From Mycolicibacterium sp. CBMA 234 (GTDB lineage: Bacteria; Actinomycetota; Actinomycetes; Mycobacteriales; Mycobacteriaceae), in NCBI RefSeq assembly GCF_009729415.1, contig NZ_MPKW01000005.1:372001-436000 (forward strand): DNA of 64,000 bases. The letters are read 5' to 3'. The position numbers were made by a program, and so were the translations under genes. Numbering within the stretch: position 1 is the first letter of the stretch; every line of letters starts with the position of its first letter. The notes beneath the pieces were generated by a model, which saw only the letters and a program-made list of their open reading frames with translations, had not been told where the DNA came from and searched no databases. This document shows positions 1 through 10,984 of the stretch, in pieces.

Positions 1-155
1 CACCCGAGCTGTTGGGATTCGCCGACGAACAGGACCTGGCCGCGGCCATCCGGTCCGGTGAATTAGACGACGCCTCCGGTGAGTTGTCCCCGATATTGCG
101 CGCCTTGGTGCAGCACAGACTGGACGTGTCGCACCCGGGATATCAAAACGAGTAG
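1..155 (+). CDS. C-terminal end of a gene, possibly DUF6285-like (partial)
   Basis: The reading frame that starts at base 3 is open from the window edge to a TAG at 153-155. It encodes about 50 residues beginning PELLGFADEQDLAAAIRSGE and ending RLDVSHPGYQNE. The ending resembles the C-terminus of the small DUF6285 proteins that sit beside acyl-CoA dehydrogenase and APH-type kinase genes in actinobacteria. That resemblance is from memory of the family's ending and is not a search result. The start lies outside the window, so length and role cannot be judged. Confidence 0.5.
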   Translation, partial: PELLGFADEQDLAAAIRSGELDDASGELSPILRALVQHRLDVSHPGYQNE

Positions 156-268
156 CTGATCCACCATATGGTCCAGGGCCGACGCCAGATCAGCGGCGGC
201 GATCAGCAACGCCGTCTTGGGTAGCGAAAATCAGTGCTCCGGGCGCCAATCGGTCGTAGCCTTGGCAG

Positions 269-661
269 GTGGCCGATCCTGCCCTGAAGATCCTGGTGTA
301 CAGCGACAATCCGAATACCCGTGATCAGGTGCGCACGGCGCTGGGCCGGCGGATTCATCCAGATCTGCCGGACCTGACGTATCTCGACGTTGCGACGGCC
401 CCTGTGGTGGTCAGCTCCGTCGACGCCGGCGGGATCGACTTGGCTATTCTCGACGGCGAAGCCACCCCTGCAGGCGGGATGGGACTGGCCAAGCAGCTCA
501 AGGACGAGGTGGCGAACTGCCCGCCCATCGTGGTGCTCACCGGCCGTCCGGATGACGCCTGGCTGGCGTCCTGGTCTCGCGCGGAAGCGGCGGTGCCACA
601 CCCGATCGACCCGATCCGGTTGGGTGAGGCAGTGGTGGCGGTGCTGTCACCCCAGCGGTGA
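269..661 (+). CDS. Orphan response-regulator receiver-like protein upstream of nuo (Rv3143-type)
   Basis: A 130-residue protein that starts with GTG at 269. It has the alternating beta/alpha pattern of a CheY-like receiver domain: KILVYSDN at the N-terminus, LAILDGEATPAGG around the usual phosphoacceptor Asp, and IVVLTGRPDD as the third core strand. There is no DNA-binding output domain. In M. tuberculosis a similar stand-alone receiver (Rv3143) lies directly before nuoA, and the order here is the same. Its role is unknown; position suggests a link to NADH dehydrogenase expression or function. The domain call is good; no partner kinase is visible. Confidence 0.8.
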   Translation: MADPALKILVYSDNPNTRDQVRTALGRRIHPDLPDLTYLDVATAPVVVSSVDAGGIDLAILDGEATPAGGMGLAKQLKDEVANCPPIVVLTGRPDDAWLASWSRAEAAVPHPIDPIRLGEAVVAVLSPQR

Positions 662-855
662 CCACCGCCTCGCAAGCCAGCACGAAATGGCCTGTGGCCG
701 TTCATTCTTCGCGTCACACATCGCCGACGCGAAAACGTCAGGAACTGATCATGATCCTAGCCAAAATGCGGCGGCCATTCCGTTAACCGGGCTAAGCTGT
801 GTGCCAGCTCACATCGACAGCTCGACGAGGGAGCCGCACAGGGCATGGCCAGCGC
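662..855 (+). promoter_or_regulatory. Leader/promoter region of the nuo operon
   Basis: This 194-bp stretch has no convincing gene and precedes a 14-gene unidirectional operon, so it should hold the main nuo promoter. A weak -10-like TAAGCT lies at 793-798, but I see no matching -35 element and do not assign one. Some transcription may also read through from the receiver gene upstream. Confidence 0.35.
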
Positions 856-1230
856 ATGAACGTCTACATCCCCATCCTGGTACTCGGCGCGATCGCCGCT
901 GCGTTCGCAGTGGGTTCGGTCGGAATTGCCCTGGTCATCGGCCCTCGCCGCTATAACCGGGCCAAGCTCGAGGCCTACGAATGCGGTATCGAGCCGATGG
1001 CGCCGGGCTCAGTCGGGCATGAGACGACAGGCCAGCGATTCCCGGTCAAGTACTACCTGACCGCCATGCTGTTCATCGTCTTCGACATCGAGATCGTCTT
1101 CTTGTACCCATGGGCCGTTTCCTTCGACTCGCTCGGGGTATTCGCCCTGGTGGAGATGCTTTTGTTCATGCTCACGGTGTTCGTCGCCTACGCCTACATC
1201 TGGCGGCGCGGCGGGTTGAGCTGGGACTGA
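856..1230 (+). CDS. nuoA: NADH-quinone oxidoreductase subunit A
   Basis: NuoA is a 124-residue membrane subunit of complex I that forms part of the quinone-binding junction between the arms. Three hydrophobic segments are visible (about residues 3-30, 63-85 and 88-112). The hallmark loop [11 protein letters not shown] with its conserved cysteine lies between the first two, and [22 protein letters not shown] follows as two shorter conserved blocks. I chose ATG 856 because [10 protein letters not shown] begins just before the first membrane helix; the frame stays open upstream but that part lacks family character. It is the first gene of the nuo operon, 26 bp ahead of nuoB. Confidence 0.95.
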   Translation: MNVYIPILVLGAIAAAFAVGSVGIALVIGPRRYNRAKLEAYECGIEPMAPGSVGHETTGQRFPVKYYLTAMLFIVFDIEIVFLYPWAVSFDSLGVFALVEMLLFMLTVFVAYAYIWRRGGLSWD

Positions 1231-1256
1231 CGGACTTAGGACAGGACAAGATCACG

Positions 1257-1814
1257 ATGGGACTCGAAGAACGCTTACCTGGCGGCATCCTGCTGTCCAC
1301 GGTCGAGAAGGTTGCGGGGTATGTGCGCAAGGGTTCGTTGTGGCCGGCGACGTTCGGCCTGGCCTGCTGCGCCATCGAGATGATGGCGACCGCGGGGCCA
1401 CGTTTCGACATCGCCCGGTTCGGCATGGAGCGGTTCTCCGCGACACCGCGCCAGGCCGATCTGATGATCGTCGCGGGCCGCGTCAGCCAGAAGATGGCCC
1501 CCGTGTTGCGCCAGGTGTACGACCAGATGGCCGAGCCCAAATGGGTGTTGGCCATGGGCGTGTGCGCCTCGTCCGGCGGCATGTTCAACAACTACGCGGT
1601 GGTGCAAGGTGTCGACCACATCGTGCCCGTCGACATCTACCTACCGGGCTGTCCGCCCCGGCCCGAGATGCTGCTCAACGCAATCCTCAAGCTGCACGCC
1701 AAGATTCAGGAGATGCCGCTGGGCGTCAATCGGGCCGAGGCCATCGCTGCGGCCGAAGAAGCGGCGCTACAGGCACGTCCCACCATTGAGCTGAAGGGAC
1801 TGTTGCGGTCATGA
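1257..1814 (+). CDS. nuoB: NADH-quinone oxidoreductase subunit B
   Basis: NuoB is a 185-residue peripheral-arm subunit that carries the terminal [4Fe-4S] cluster N2, which hands electrons to quinone. The tandem cysteines are in [12 protein letters not shown], and a further ligand is in [11 protein letters not shown] near the C-terminal third. The start is ATG 1257 ([10 protein letters not shown]). The frame is open further upstream into nuoA, but that extension is arginine-rich out-of-frame nuoA sequence. The stop overlaps the nuoC start by 4 bp, indicating translational coupling. Confidence 0.96.
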   Translation: MGLEERLPGGILLSTVEKVAGYVRKGSLWPATFGLACCAIEMMATAGPRFDIARFGMERFSATPRQADLMIVAGRVSQKMAPVLRQVYDQMAEPKWVLAMGVCASSGGMFNNYAVVQGVDHIVPVDIYLPGCPPRPEMLLNAILKLHAKIQEMPLGVNRAEAIAAAEEAALQARPTIELKGLLRS

Positions 1815-2494
1815 CGGACACTCCTGACGACGCCGGCACCGGACGCCCCGAGGTCATCGGGTCGCGGCACGGCATGTTCGGCGTGCGCGGCAGCGGCGAC
1901 ACGTCGGGCTATGGCCGGTTGGTCCAGGAGGTGGTGCTGCCCAGTAGTTCACCACGCCCGTACGGCGGCTACTTCGACGACGTGGTCGACACGTTGGCTG
2001 CGGCGCTTGGCGCCGACCAGTTCGGCGCAGCCATCGAACGCATTGTGGTGTTTCGCGACGAATTGACCCTTGAAGTCCGTCGAGACCACCTGGTGGCCGT
2101 GGCCCAGACACTGCGCGACGAGCTGAGATTCGAATTGTGCCTTGGCGTTTCGGGAGTGCACTACCCCGACGACGCCGACCGTGAACTGCATGCGGTCTAC
2201 CCGCTGATGTCCATCACCCACAACCGCCGGATTCGCCTTGAAGTGTGCGCGCCGGACGCCGATCCGCATGTGCCATCCCTGTATTCGGTGTATCCGACGA
2301 CAGACTGGCACGAGCGTGAGACCTACGACTTCTTCGGCATCATCTTCGACGGCCATCCCGCGTTGACCCGTATCGAGATGCCTGACGACTGGGTGGGGCA
2401 TCCGCAGCGCAAGGACTACCCACTCGGCGGCATTCCCGTCGAATATCACGGCGCGAAAATCCCGCCCCCGGATGAGCGGCGGGCCTACAACTGA
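1811..2494 (+). CDS. nuoC: NADH-quinone oxidoreductase subunit C
   Basis: A 227-residue 30-kDa subunit of the connecting module of complex I. The diagnostic block [16 protein letters not shown] is present near residue 170, followed by the C-terminal RKDYPLGG signature. The first 30 residues (Gly-rich, [14 protein letters not shown]) are a typical actinobacterial NuoC N-terminus. NuoC is separate from NuoD here, unlike the fused NuoCD of enterobacteria. It overlaps nuoB by 4 bp, and its TGA shares one base with the nuoD ATG. Confidence 0.96.
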   Translation: MTDTPDDAGTGRPEVIGSRHGMFGVRGSGDTSGYGRLVQEVVLPSSSPRPYGGYFDDVVDTLAAALGADQFGAAIERIVVFRDELTLEVRRDHLVAVAQTLRDELRFELCLGVSGVHYPDDADRELHAVYPLMSITHNRRIRLEVCAPDADPHVPSLYSVYPTTDWHERETYDFFGIIFDGHPALTRIEMPDDWVGHPQRKDYPLGGIPVEYHGAKIPPPDERRAYN

Positions 2495-3822
2495 TGACAC
2501 TCGAAAACGAACCCGATGGCCACGAACGTGTCGTCACCGTCGGCGGTCAAGACTGGGCTGACGTCGTCGCCGCAGCCCGCGAAAGCGCTGTGGCCGGCGA
2601 GCGCATCGTGGTCAACATGGGGCCACAGCATCCGTCCACGCACGGCGTACTGCGGTTGATCCTGGAAATCGACGGCGAGACCATCACCGAGGCTCGCTGC
2701 GGAATCGGCTACCTGCACACCGGAATCGAGAAGAACCTCGAATACCGGAACTGGACGCAGGGCGTCACGTTCGTCACGCGCATGGACTACCTCTCCCCCT
2801 TCTTCAACGAGACGGCATATTGCCTCGGGGTCGAGAAACTGCTCGACGTCACCGACGCCATTCCTGAGCGCGCCAACGTCATTCGCGTCATGTTGATGGA
2901 GCTCAACCGCATTTCGTCGCACCTGGTGGCGCTGGCCACCGGTGGCATGGAACTCGGGTCCATGTCCGCGATGTTCTTCGGGTTCCGGGAACGCGAACTG
3001 GTGCTGTCCATCTTCGAGGCCATCACTGGACTGCGGATGAACCACGCCTACATCCGGCCCGGCGGTCTGGCCGCTGATCTGCCCGACGACGCGCTGCCCC
3101 AACTGCGCGAACTCCTGAAGCTGTTGCCGAAACGGTTGCGCGACATGGAGAATCTGCTCAACGAGAACTACATCTGGAAGGCGCGCACCAAGGGCGTCGG
3201 CTATCTGGATCTGACGGGTTGCGTGGCGTTGGGCATCACCGGGCCGGTGCTGCGTTCGACGGGTCTGCCACACGATCTGCGGAAGTCGCAGCCGTACTGC
3301 GGCTACGAGACCTATGACTTTGACGTCATCACTGACGACCAGTGTGATGCATACGGCCGCTACATAATTCGCGTCCGGGAGATGCGGGAGTCCCTCAAGA
3401 TCGTCGAGCAGTGTGTGGAAAGACTCGGTCGGCTGTCGGATCAACCGGTGATGATCACCGACAAGAAGCTAGCCTGGCCGGCCGACTTGAAGGTCGGCCC
3501 GGATGGCCTGGGCAACTCGCCCGAACACATCGCCAAGATCATGGGCGGGTCGATGGAGGCGCTGATCCACCACTTCAAGCTGGTCACCGAAGGCATCCGG
3601 GTACCGACCGGGCAGGTGTACGTCGCCGTCGAATCGCCACGCGGCGAATTGGGCGTGCACATGGTCTCCGACGGCGGCACCCGCCCGTACCGGGTGCACT
3701 ACCGCGATCCGTCGTTCACGAATCTGCAAGCGGTGTCGGTGATGTGCGAGGGGGCCATGGTCGCCGACGCCATCGCCGCGGTGGCGTCGATCGATCCGGT
3801 CATGGGAGGTGTGGACAGATGA
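2494..3822 (+). CDS. nuoD: NADH-quinone oxidoreductase subunit D
   Basis: The 442-residue 49-kDa subunit, evolutionarily related to hydrogenase large subunits, which forms the quinone site with NuoB. The conserved [15 protein letters not shown] motif lies near residue 45, with [11 protein letters not shown] shortly after. The C-terminus ends [11 protein letters not shown], close to the family ending. The ATG at 2494 overlaps the nuoC stop by one base. The stop overlaps the nuoE start by 4 bp. Length is typical of mycobacterial NuoD. Confidence 0.97.
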   Translation: MTLENEPDGHERVVTVGGQDWADVVAAARESAVAGERIVVNMGPQHPSTHGVLRLILEIDGETITEARCGIGYLHTGIEKNLEYRNWTQGVTFVTRMDYLSPFFNETAYCLGVEKLLDVTDAIPERANVIRVMLMELNRISSHLVALATGGMELGSMSAMFFGFRERELVLSIFEAITGLRMNHAYIRPGGLAADLPDDALPQLRELLKLLPKRLRDMENLLNENYIWKARTKGVGYLDLTGCVALGITGPVLRSTGLPHDLRKSQPYCGYETYDFDVITDDQCDAYGRYIIRVREMRESLKIVEQCVERLGRLSDQPVMITDKKLAWPADLKVGPDGLGNSPEHIAKIMGGSMEALIHHFKLVTEGIRVPTGQVYVAVESPRGELGVHMVSDGGTRPYRVHYRDPSFTNLQAVSVMCEGAMVADAIAAVASIDPVMGGVDR

Positions 3823-4541
3823 CCGCGATTGAACTCCGTCTCGGGCCGCGTCCGGATGAGCCCGGTCCGCCCATCGGTCAAGGGCCGCAGTTGTATTCGG
3901 CTGACGTGACGGCGCGGCTGGCGGCCGACGCGGCGGTGATCATCGCCCGCTACCCCAGCGCCCGGTCCGCGCTGCTGCCGCTGCTGCACCTCGTGCAGTC
4001 GGAAGACGGTTACCTGACGCCGGCCGGAATTTCGTTCTGCGCAGCACAATTGGACCTCAGCACCGCCGAGGTCACGGCCGTCGCGACCTTCTACTCGATG
4101 TACCGCCGGACTCCCACCGGCGAGTATCTGGTCGGCGTGTGCACCAATACGCTGTGCGCCATCATGGGTGGCGACGCCATCCTGGAGGCCCTCGAGGACC
4201 ATCTGGGCCTGGGCCCCGGAGAGTCCACCGCTGATGGCAAGGTCACGCTGGAGCACATCGAATGCAACGCGGCCTGCGACTACGCCCCGGTGGTGATGGT
4301 CAACTGGGAGTTCTTCGACAACCAAACCCCCAGTTCCGCACGCGATCTCGTCGACTCGCTACAGGCGGGTACCCCGGTGACGCCGACCCGCGGTGCCACT
4401 CTGTGCACCTTCCGTCAGACGGCGCGCATCCTGGCCGGTTTCCCCGATGAGCGCCCCGGCTGCAACGACTCCGCGCCGGGCGCCGCGACGTTGGCTGGGT
4501 TGCAGGTCGCCGCCGAGCACGGGATGGAGGCGCCGCAGTGA
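3819..4541 (+). CDS. nuoE: NADH-quinone oxidoreductase subunit E
   Basis: A 240-residue 24-kDa thioredoxin-like [2Fe-2S] subunit of the NADH-input module (cluster N1a). Two cysteine pairs are visible, in [13 protein letters not shown] and [13 protein letters not shown]. The start is ATG 3819 ([10 protein letters not shown]), overlapping the nuoD stop by 4 bp. The longer open frame upstream is out-of-frame nuoD sequence. The C-terminal 60 residues are Pro/Ala-rich with no recognised motif, as usual for actinobacterial NuoE, which is longer than the E. coli protein. Confidence 0.95.
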   Translation: MTAIELRLGPRPDEPGPPIGQGPQLYSADVTARLAADAAVIIARYPSARSALLPLLHLVQSEDGYLTPAGISFCAAQLDLSTAEVTAVATFYSMYRRTPTGEYLVGVCTNTLCAIMGGDAILEALEDHLGLGPGESTADGKVTLEHIECNAACDYAPVVMVNWEFFDNQTPSSARDLVDSLQAGTPVTPTRGATLCTFRQTARILAGFPDERPGCNDSAPGAATLAGLQVAAEHGMEAPQ

Positions 4542-5839
4542 CCTTGACCCCGGTGCTGAGCCGCGAGTGGAACCAACCGCAGTCCTGGACCTTGCAGAGT
4601 TACGTTCGCCAGGGCGGCTACCAGGCGCTGCGCGCGGTGTTGCGGATGCAACCCGCCGAAGTCATTGCGCTGGTGAAGGACTCGGGGTTGCGGGGCCGCG
4701 GTGGCGCGGGCTTCCCCACCGGAACCAAGTGGTCATTCATCTCGCCCGACGACGGCCGGCCGCACTATCTGGTGGTAAACGCCGACGAGTCCGAACCGGG
4801 TACATGTAAAGACATCCCGCTGATGCTGGCGACACCGCACACCCTGGTGGAAGGTGCGATCATCGCGTCGTACGCCATCGGGGCCCGGCACGCGTTCATC
4901 TATGTCCGCGGCGAGGTGGTGCCGGTCCTGCGCCGGCTGCAGGCCGCGGTGGCCGAGGCCTACGCGAACGGCTACCTCGGCACCAATATTGCCGGCACTG
5001 GCTTCGATCTGGACTTGGTGGTCCACGCCGGGGCCGGCGCCTACATCTGCGGCGAGGAGACCGCGCTGCTGGACTCGCTGGAAGGCCGGCGCGGTCAACC
5101 CCGTTTGCGCCCACCGTTTCCGGCAGTCGCCGGGCTGTATGCGTGCCCGACCGTCGTCAACAACGTCGAGTCGATTGCCAGCGTCCCCGCCGTGCTCCGC
5201 CACGGTGTCGACTGGTTCCGGTCGATGGGGTCGGAGAAATCACCCGGTTTCACGCTGTATTCGTTGTCGGGCCACGTGACACGACCGGGCCAGTACGAAG
5301 CATCGCTGGGAATTTCGCTGCGCGAGCTCCTCGAATACGCGGGCGGGGTGCGCGCCGGCCATCAGTTGAAATTCTGGACACCGGGTGGCTCGTCCACCCC
5401 GATGCTGACGCCCGAGCACCTAGATGTGCCGCTGGATTATGAAGGCATGGCCGGGGTCGGCTCGATGCTCGGAACCAAGGCGCTGCAGATTTTCGACGAG
5501 ACCACCTGCGTGGTGCGGGCGGTGCGGCGGTGGACGCAGTTCTACGCACACGAGTCGTGCGGTAAATGCACGCCGTGTCGCGAGGGCACCTACTGGCTGG
5601 CTCAGATTTACGCCCGGCTGGAAGAGGGGCAGGCCGACGCCTCCGATCTGGACAAGCTGCTCGACATCTCCGACGCCATCCTCGGCAAGTCGTTCTGTGC
5701 CCTGGGCGATGGTGCGGCCAGCCCGATCATGTCCTCGCTCAAGCACTTCCGCGACGAGTACGTCGCGCACCTGCGCGGCGGCTGCCCCTTCGATCCGCAC
5801 GCCGCCACGGTCTTCGCCACGGAAGGAGCCGGCGCATGA
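4538..5839 (+). CDS. nuoF: NADH-quinone oxidoreductase subunit F
   Basis: The 433-residue 51-kDa subunit that binds NADH and FMN and carries cluster N3. The glycine-rich nucleotide site [14 protein letters not shown] is near residue 52. The FMN-site block [13 protein letters not shown] is near residue 170. The cluster ligands are in [12 protein letters not shown] with a fourth cysteine in FCALGDG. It starts with GTG 4538, whose GTGA overlaps the nuoE stop. The stop overlaps nuoG by 4 bp. Confidence 0.97.
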   Translation: MTLTPVLSREWNQPQSWTLQSYVRQGGYQALRAVLRMQPAEVIALVKDSGLRGRGGAGFPTGTKWSFISPDDGRPHYLVVNADESEPGTCKDIPLMLATPHTLVEGAIIASYAIGARHAFIYVRGEVVPVLRRLQAAVAEAYANGYLGTNIAGTGFDLDLVVHAGAGAYICGEETALLDSLEGRRGQPRLRPPFPAVAGLYACPTVVNNVESIASVPAVLRHGVDWFRSMGSEKSPGFTLYSLSGHVTRPGQYEASLGISLRELLEYAGGVRAGHQLKFWTPGGSSTPMLTPEHLDVPLDYEGMAGVGSMLGTKALQIFDETTCVVRAVRRWTQFYAHESCGKCTPCREGTYWLAQIYARLEEGQADASDLDKLLDISDAILGKSFCALGDGAASPIMSSLKHFRDEYVAHLRGGCPFDPHAATVFATEGAGA

Positions 5840-8220
5840 CGGTCACTGAGCCGGCCAATGACACCACCGCGGTCGAGATGGTCACACTCACCATCGACGA
5901 CCAGGAGATCAGTGTGCCCAAGGGCACGTTGGTGATTCGTGCAGCCGAGCTCATGGGCGTTCAGATTCCCCGCTTCTGCGATCACCCACTGCTCGACCCG
6001 GTCGGCGCCTGCCGGCAGTGCCTGGTCGAGGTGGAAGGCCAGCGCAAGCCCTTGGCGTCGTGCACGACGACCGTCAGCCCCGACATGGTGGTGCGCACCC
6101 AGCTCACGTCCGCAGCGGCCAACAAGGCCCAGCACGGTGTGATGGAACTGCTGCTGATCAACCATCCACTCGACTGCCCAGTGTGCGACAAGGGCGGCGA
6201 ATGTCCTCTGCAGAACCAGGCCATGTCCAACGGCCGCACCGACTCTCGATTCGACGACGTCAAGCGCACCTTCCCGAAACCCATCAACCTGTCGGCGCAG
6301 GTGCTGCTCGACCGCGAGCGTTGTGTGCTGTGTGCACGCTGCACCCGGTTCTCGAATCAAATTGCCGGGGACCCGTTCATCGAACTGCTCGAACGTGGCG
6401 CGCTGCAGCAGGTGGGGATCGGCGCGGGAGGGGAAGCCGCTCCCTTCGACTCCTACTTCTCCGGCAACACCGTGCAGATCTGCCCCGTCGGCGCCCTGAC
6501 CGGTACCGCGTACCGGTTCCGAGCCCGGCCGTTCGATCTGGTGTCCTCCCCCAGCGTGTGCGAACACTGCGCCTCCGGCTGCGCCCAGCGCACCGACCAC
6601 CGGCGCGGAACGGTGCTGCGCCGGTTGGCCGGTGACGACCCAGAGGTCAACGAGGAGTGGAACTGCGACAAGGGCCGCTGGGCGTTTACCTATGCCACGC
6701 AAGGTGATCGGATCACCACGCCGCTGATCCGGGAAGACGACGGCACCCAACGACCCGCGTCGTGGTCGGAGGCGGTTGCCGTCGCAGTCCGTGGCCTGGA
6801 CGCGGCCGGCGCCCGTACCGGCGTCCTCGTCGGTGGACGGCTGACGGCCGAAGACGCCTACGCGTACGCCAAGTACGCGCGGATTGTGCTGGGCACCAAC
6901 GACATCGACTTCCGCAATCGGGTACACAGCGACGAAGAGGCCCAGTTCCTCGCGGCCACGGTGGCGGGTCAGCCCATGCAGGTGACCTACGCCGACCTGG
7001 AGAAGGCCCCCGTCGTGCTGCTGGTGGCGTTCGAACCAGAGGACGAGTCGCCGATCGTCTACCTGCGCCTGCGTAAGGTGTCCCGCAAGCGTGGCCTGAA
7101 AGTCGTTGCGGTGGGCCCCTTCACGACGCGGGGTCTGGAGAAGATGGGCGGCACGCTTATCACGGCCGCACCGGGCCGCGAACCCCGCGCCCTCGACGCC
7201 ATCGAAGTGCTGCCGCCCGGCTCGGTCATCCTGACCGGCGAGCGGCTGGCCGGCGTCCCCGGCGGGTTCTCCGCCGTAGCGCGGCTGGCCGAACGCACCG
7301 GCGCCCGGGTCGGTTGGGTGCCGCGGCGGGCCGGTGAGCGCGGCGCGCTGGAAGCCGGCGCTGCCCCGAATCTGTTGCCGGGCGGTCGCTTACTGACCGA
7401 TCTGCCGTCCCGGACCGAAGTGGCGGTCGCCTGGCACGTGGACGAACTTCCTGACGCGCCAGGCCGTGACACCACCGCGATTCTCGCCGCGGCCGCGGCC
7501 GCGGCCGGCGACCTCGACGCCGTGCTGGTCGCCGGCGTCGAGCTTGCCGACCTGCCCGACCCTGAACTAGCCCATACGTCACTGCGTGCCGCCAAGTTCG
7601 TCGTCAGCATGGAGGTACGCCGCAGCGCCGTCACCGACCTTGCGCACGTCGTGTTCCCGGTTGCGCCAGTGGTCGAGAAAGCGGGCAGCTTCGTCAATTG
7701 GGAAGGGCGCGCGCGGACTTTCGGTGCAGCGCTGCCGCCCGCCACGCGGGCAGACATGGGTGTACTGGCCGCACTGGCCGACGAGCACTGCATCGATCTC
7801 GGGCTTCGTGACGTCGGCACGGTGCGCGACGAGATGCACCGGCTGGGCTGCTGGACCGGGCCCCGACCTGCCGGCCCGGATGTCGCCGCGGCCCCGAATC
7901 CGACACCGGGACCGGGGCAGGCGATCCTGGCCGGGTGGCGCATGTTGCTCGACGCCGGCCGCATGCAGGACGGCGAACCGCATCTGGCCGCCACCGCACG
8001 CCCGGCCGTCGCCCGGTTGTCGCCCGAAACGGCCGACAACATCAACGCCGATGACACCCTCACAGTGAGCACCGAGCGGGGCAGCATCACCCTGCCGCTG
8101 GAGATCACCGACATGCCGGGCGGTGTCGTGTGGCTGCCGCTGAATTCTCCGGACTCGACGGTGCACCCGACGCTCGGTGTGGCGCCGGGCGCGGTCGTCT
8201 CGATCGGCACGGCGTCATGA
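5836..8220 (+). CDS. nuoG: NADH-quinone oxidoreductase subunit G
   Basis: A 794-residue 75-kDa subunit, the main iron-sulfur wire of complex I. The N-terminal [2Fe-2S] domain has [12 protein letters not shown]; the His/Cys-ligated cluster has [19 protein letters not shown]; a ferredoxin-like segment has [14 protein letters not shown] molybdopterin-oxidoreductase-like domain follows from about residue 230, opening with CEHCASGC. The C-terminal half is Ala/Gly-rich and less conserved, as in other actinobacterial NuoG. The start ATG 5836 overlaps the nuoF stop; the open frame upstream of it is nuoF in another phase. Confidence 0.96.
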   Translation: MTVTEPANDTTAVEMVTLTIDDQEISVPKGTLVIRAAELMGVQIPRFCDHPLLDPVGACRQCLVEVEGQRKPLASCTTTVSPDMVVRTQLTSAAANKAQHGVMELLLINHPLDCPVCDKGGECPLQNQAMSNGRTDSRFDDVKRTFPKPINLSAQVLLDRERCVLCARCTRFSNQIAGDPFIELLERGALQQVGIGAGGEAAPFDSYFSGNTVQICPVGALTGTAYRFRARPFDLVSSPSVCEHCASGCAQRTDHRRGTVLRRLAGDDPEVNEEWNCDKGRWAFTYATQGDRITTPLIREDDGTQRPASWSEAVAVAVRGLDAAGARTGVLVGGRLTAEDAYAYAKYARIVLGTNDIDFRNRVHSDEEAQFLAATVAGQPMQVTYADLEKAPVVLLVAFEPEDESPIVYLRLRKVSRKRGLKVVAVGPFTTRGLEKMGGTLITAAPGREPRALDAIEVLPPGSVILTGERLAGVPGGFSAVARLAERTGARVGWVPRRAGERGALEAGAAPNLLPGGRLLTDLPSRTEVAVAWHVDELPDAPGRDTTAILAAAAAAAGDLDAVLVAGVELADLPDPELAHTSLRAAKFVVSMEVRRSAVTDLAHVVFPVAPVVEKAGSFVNWEGRARTFGAALPPATRADMGVLAALADEHCIDLGLRDVGTVRDEMHRLGCWTGPRPAGPDVAAAPNPTPGPGQAILAGWRMLLDAGRMQDGEPHLAATARPAVARLSPETADNINADDTLTVSTERGSITLPLEITDMPGGVVWLPLNSPDSTVHPTLGVAPGAVVSIGTAS

Positions 8221-9446
8221 ACTATCCCGACCTGTCGTCGTTCGGCCACGACCCGTGGTGGCTGGTTATCGCCAAAGCCCTTGGCATCTTTGTGTTCCTG
8301 CTTCTGACGGTGCTGGTCGCCATCTTGCTCGAACGCAGGGTGCTGAGCTGGATGCAGATGCGAATCGGACCGAACCGGGTGGGCCCGTTCGGATTACTGC
8401 AAAGCCTGGCCGACGGCGTCAAGCTCGCCCTCAAGGAAGGGCTGGTCCCGGCCGGGGTGGACAAGCCGATATATCTGCTGGCGCCCATCATCGCGGTGAT
8501 CCCGGCGATCATGGCGTTCGCCGTCATCCCAATGGGTCCGCTGGTCAGCGTGTTCGGGCACCAGACCCCACTGCAATTGACCGATCTGCCGGTCGCAGTG
8601 TTGTACGTCCTCGCGGTGACCTCCATCGGGGTGTACGGAATTGTGTTGGCGGGCTGGGCCTCCGGCTCCACTTATCCCCTCCTCGGCGGGCTGCGGTCCA
8701 GTGCGCAGGTCATCTCGTACGAGATCGCGATGGCGCTGTCGTTCGCGACGGTGTTCCTGTACGCGGGCACCATGTCGACGTCGCAGATCGTTGCTGCCCA
8801 ACAGGGTCGCTGGTATGTCTTCCTACTGCTGCCGTCGTTCCTGATCTACGTGACGTCGATGGTCGGCGAAACCAACCGGGCGCCTTTCGATCTGCCCGAA
8901 GCCGAGGGTGAACTGGTCGGCGGTTTCCACACCGAGTACTCGTCGCTGAAGTTCGCGATGTTCATGCTCGCCGAGTACGTCAACATGACGACGGTGTCGG
9001 CACTGGCCACCACCTTGTTCCTCGGTGGTTGGCAGGCCCCATGGCCGCTGAGCCTCATTCCCGGAGCCAACGCCGGATGGTGGCCGCTGCTGTGGTTCAT
9101 CGGCAAGGTATGGGCCTTCCTGTTCCTGTTCATGTGGCTCCGCGCGACGCTCCCCCGGTTGCGGTACGACCAATTCATGGCATTGGGCTGGAAGGCGCTC
9201 ATCCCAATCTCGTTGGCCTGGATCATGATCGTCAGCATCGTGCGCACGCTGCGACAGCAGGGGCACGACAGCTGGGCCGTCGTGCTGGCGGTGGCCGCCC
9301 TGGTCGCCGTCGTCGCCCTCGTCAGTGCACTGCGGAACATCGTGCGGCGCAAATCAACTCGCACCACCACCCCGGCCGACAGACCACAACCGGGTGCGTT
9401 CCCGGTGCCGCCGATCCCGGCCAAGGAGGTACACCATGCCCAGTAG
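8217..9446 (+). CDS. nuoH: NADH-quinone oxidoreductase subunit H
   Basis: A 409-residue membrane subunit (ND1 homologue) that joins the membrane arm to the peripheral arm and lines the quinone channel. About eight hydrophobic segments are seen, with the family blocks [14 protein letters not shown] and [14 protein letters not shown]. The tail after residue 370 is polar, Pro/Thr-rich and typical of actinobacteria. ATG 8217 overlaps the nuoG stop. The end overlaps nuoI by 11 bp. Confidence 0.96.
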   Translation: MNYPDLSSFGHDPWWLVIAKALGIFVFLLLTVLVAILLERRVLSWMQMRIGPNRVGPFGLLQSLADGVKLALKEGLVPAGVDKPIYLLAPIIAVIPAIMAFAVIPMGPLVSVFGHQTPLQLTDLPVAVLYVLAVTSIGVYGIVLAGWASGSTYPLLGGLRSSAQVISYEIAMALSFATVFLYAGTMSTSQIVAAQQGRWYVFLLLPSFLIYVTSMVGETNRAPFDLPEAEGELVGGFHTEYSSLKFAMFMLAEYVNMTTVSALATTLFLGGWQAPWPLSLIPGANAGWWPLLWFIGKVWAFLFLFMWLRATLPRLRYDQFMALGWKALIPISLAWIMIVSIVRTLRQQGHDSWAVVLAVAALVAVVALVSALRNIVRRKSTRTTTPADRPQPGAFPVPPIPAKEVHHAQ

Positions 9447-9981
9447 GCCTAAGTTCATCGACGCTATCGCCGGCTTTGGCGTCACCTTCGGGAACATGTT
9501 CAAAAAGCCGGTCACCGAGCAGTATCCGGAAGAGCCCGGCCCCGTCGCGCCGCGCTATCACGGTCGGCACCAACTGAACCGGTACGACGACGGCCTCGAG
9601 AAGTGCATCGGCTGCGAGCTGTGCGCGTGGGCCTGCCCGGCGGATGCGATCTTCGTCGAAGGCGCGGACAACACCGAGGGAGAACGGTTTTCGCCCGGTG
9701 AGCGGTACGGCCGGGTCTATCAGATCAACTATCTGCGCTGCATCGGTTGTGGGCTCTGCATCGAGGCCTGTCCGACGCGCGCGCTGACCATGACCAACGA
9801 CTATGAAATGGCCGACGACAACCGGTCCGACCTGATCTACGGCAAAGACAAGCTGCTGGCACCGCTGCAGCCCGGCATGACCGCGCCGCCCCACGCGATG
9901 GCGGAAGGCAGCACCGACGAGGACTATTACCGCGGCAACATCACCGCGGCAGGGCTGCCAGGGCACGAGGCCACGAAGTGA
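9436..9981 (+). CDS. nuoI: NADH-quinone oxidoreductase subunit I
   Basis: A 181-residue 23-kDa ferredoxin-like subunit holding clusters N6a and N6b. Two classical [4Fe-4S] motifs are visible, [12 protein letters not shown] near residue 56 and [12 protein letters not shown] near residue 102. The start ATG 9436 is backed by the ribosome binding site AAGGAGGT eight bases upstream, the best in the operon. This is logical because the overlap with nuoH is 11 bp here and not the 4-bp coupling arrangement used elsewhere. Confidence 0.97.
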   Translation: MPSRPKFIDAIAGFGVTFGNMFKKPVTEQYPEEPGPVAPRYHGRHQLNRYDDGLEKCIGCELCAWACPADAIFVEGADNTEGERFSPGERYGRVYQINYLRCIGCGLCIEACPTRALTMTNDYEMADDNRSDLIYGKDKLLAPLQPGMTAPPHAMAEGSTDEDYYRGNITAAGLPGHEATK

Positions 9982-10688
9982 CCGGAGAGGCAGTGACATT
10001 CTGGGTGCTCGGCACGGTGTCGGTGCTCGGTGCCATCGCCATGGTGGCGGCCCCCAAAGCGGTCTACTCGGCAATGTTCTTGGCCTCCACCATGATCAGC
10101 CTCGCGGTGCTCTACATCGCCCAGGACGCGGTGTTCCTGGGCGTCGTGCAGGTCGTGGTCTACACCGGCGCTGTGATGATGCTGTTCCTGTTCGTCCTCA
10201 TGCTGATCGGTGTCGACTCCGCTGACTCCCTGGTGGAAACCATTAGGGGACAACGTGTTGCCGCGATAGTCGCCGGTGTCGGCTTCGGCCTCGCGGTGAT
10301 TGCTGGAATCGGGAACCTCGGAACGCACTTTGTCGGACTGGACTACGCCAACCGGGCCGGCAACGTCCAAGGGCTCGCGGTGCTGATCTTCACCCGCTAC
10401 CTGTGGGCATTCGAAGTCACCAGTGCCCTGCTCATCACCGCCGCGCTCGGGGCTCTGGTGCTGACGCACCGCGAACGCTTCGAGCGGCGAAAGACCCAGC
10501 GCGAGCTGGCCATCGAACGCTTCGCCACCGGCGGGCATCCCACACCGAGACCCAATCCCGGGGTGTACGCGCGGCACAACGCCGTCGACATCCAGGCGAA
10601 GCTACCCGACGGCTCTGACTCCGACATGTCCGTCAGCGCGATCCTGCCCCGGCGCAGCGTGTCCCCCGACGATGGGAATGCCTCATGA
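9978..10688 (+). CDS. nuoJ: NADH-quinone oxidoreductase subunit J
   Basis: A 236-residue membrane subunit (ND6 homologue) with five hydrophobic segments in the first 165 residues. The pi-bulge helix region [18 protein letters not shown] is conserved and is part of the proton-coupling path. A polar C-terminal tail of about 70 residues is typical of actinobacteria. It starts with GTG 9978 overlapping the nuoI stop, and its end overlaps nuoK by 4 bp. Confidence 0.94.
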   Translation: MTGEAVTFWVLGTVSVLGAIAMVAAPKAVYSAMFLASTMISLAVLYIAQDAVFLGVVQVVVYTGAVMMLFLFVLMLIGVDSADSLVETIRGQRVAAIVAGVGFGLAVIAGIGNLGTHFVGLDYANRAGNVQGLAVLIFTRYLWAFEVTSALLITAALGALVLTHRERFERRKTQRELAIERFATGGHPTPRPNPGVYARHNAVDIQAKLPDGSDSDMSVSAILPRRSVSPDDGNAS

Positions 10689-10984
10689 ATCCCACCAATT
10701 ACCTCTATCTTTCGGCGTTGCTGTTCACCATCGGCGCCGCCGGTGTCCTGGTGCGCCGCAACGCCATTGTCATGTTCATGTGCGTCGAACTGATGCTCAA
10801 CGCCGCCAACCTGGCGTTCGTCACGTTCTCCCGGATACACGGCCAGCTCGACGGACAGGTGGTGGCGTTCTTCACCATGGTGGTAGCGGCAAGTGAGGTG
10901 GTGGTGGGCCTGGCGATCATCATGACCATCTTCCGAACTCGTCGATCGGCGTCCGTGGACGCCGCGAACCTGTTGAAGCAGTGA
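10685..10984 (+). CDS. nuoK: NADH-quinone oxidoreductase subunit K
   Basis: A 99-residue membrane subunit (ND4L homologue) with three transmembrane helices. The conserved glutamate of helix 2 is in [16 protein letters not shown], and a second membrane glutamate is in [11 protein letters not shown] on helix 3; both serve proton transfer. It is exactly the usual family length. ATG 10685 overlaps nuoJ and the TGA overlaps the GTG of nuoL. Confidence 0.96.
   Translation: MNPTNYLYLSALLFTIGAAGVLVRRNAIVMFMCVELMLNAANLAFVTFSRIHGQLDGQVVAFFTMVVAASEVVVGLAIIMTIFRTRRSASVDAANLLKQ

Noticed and set aside
5608..6927. 439-codon minus-strand ORF
   Set aside because: Antisense of nuoF/nuoG; composition is that of high-GC shadow frames.
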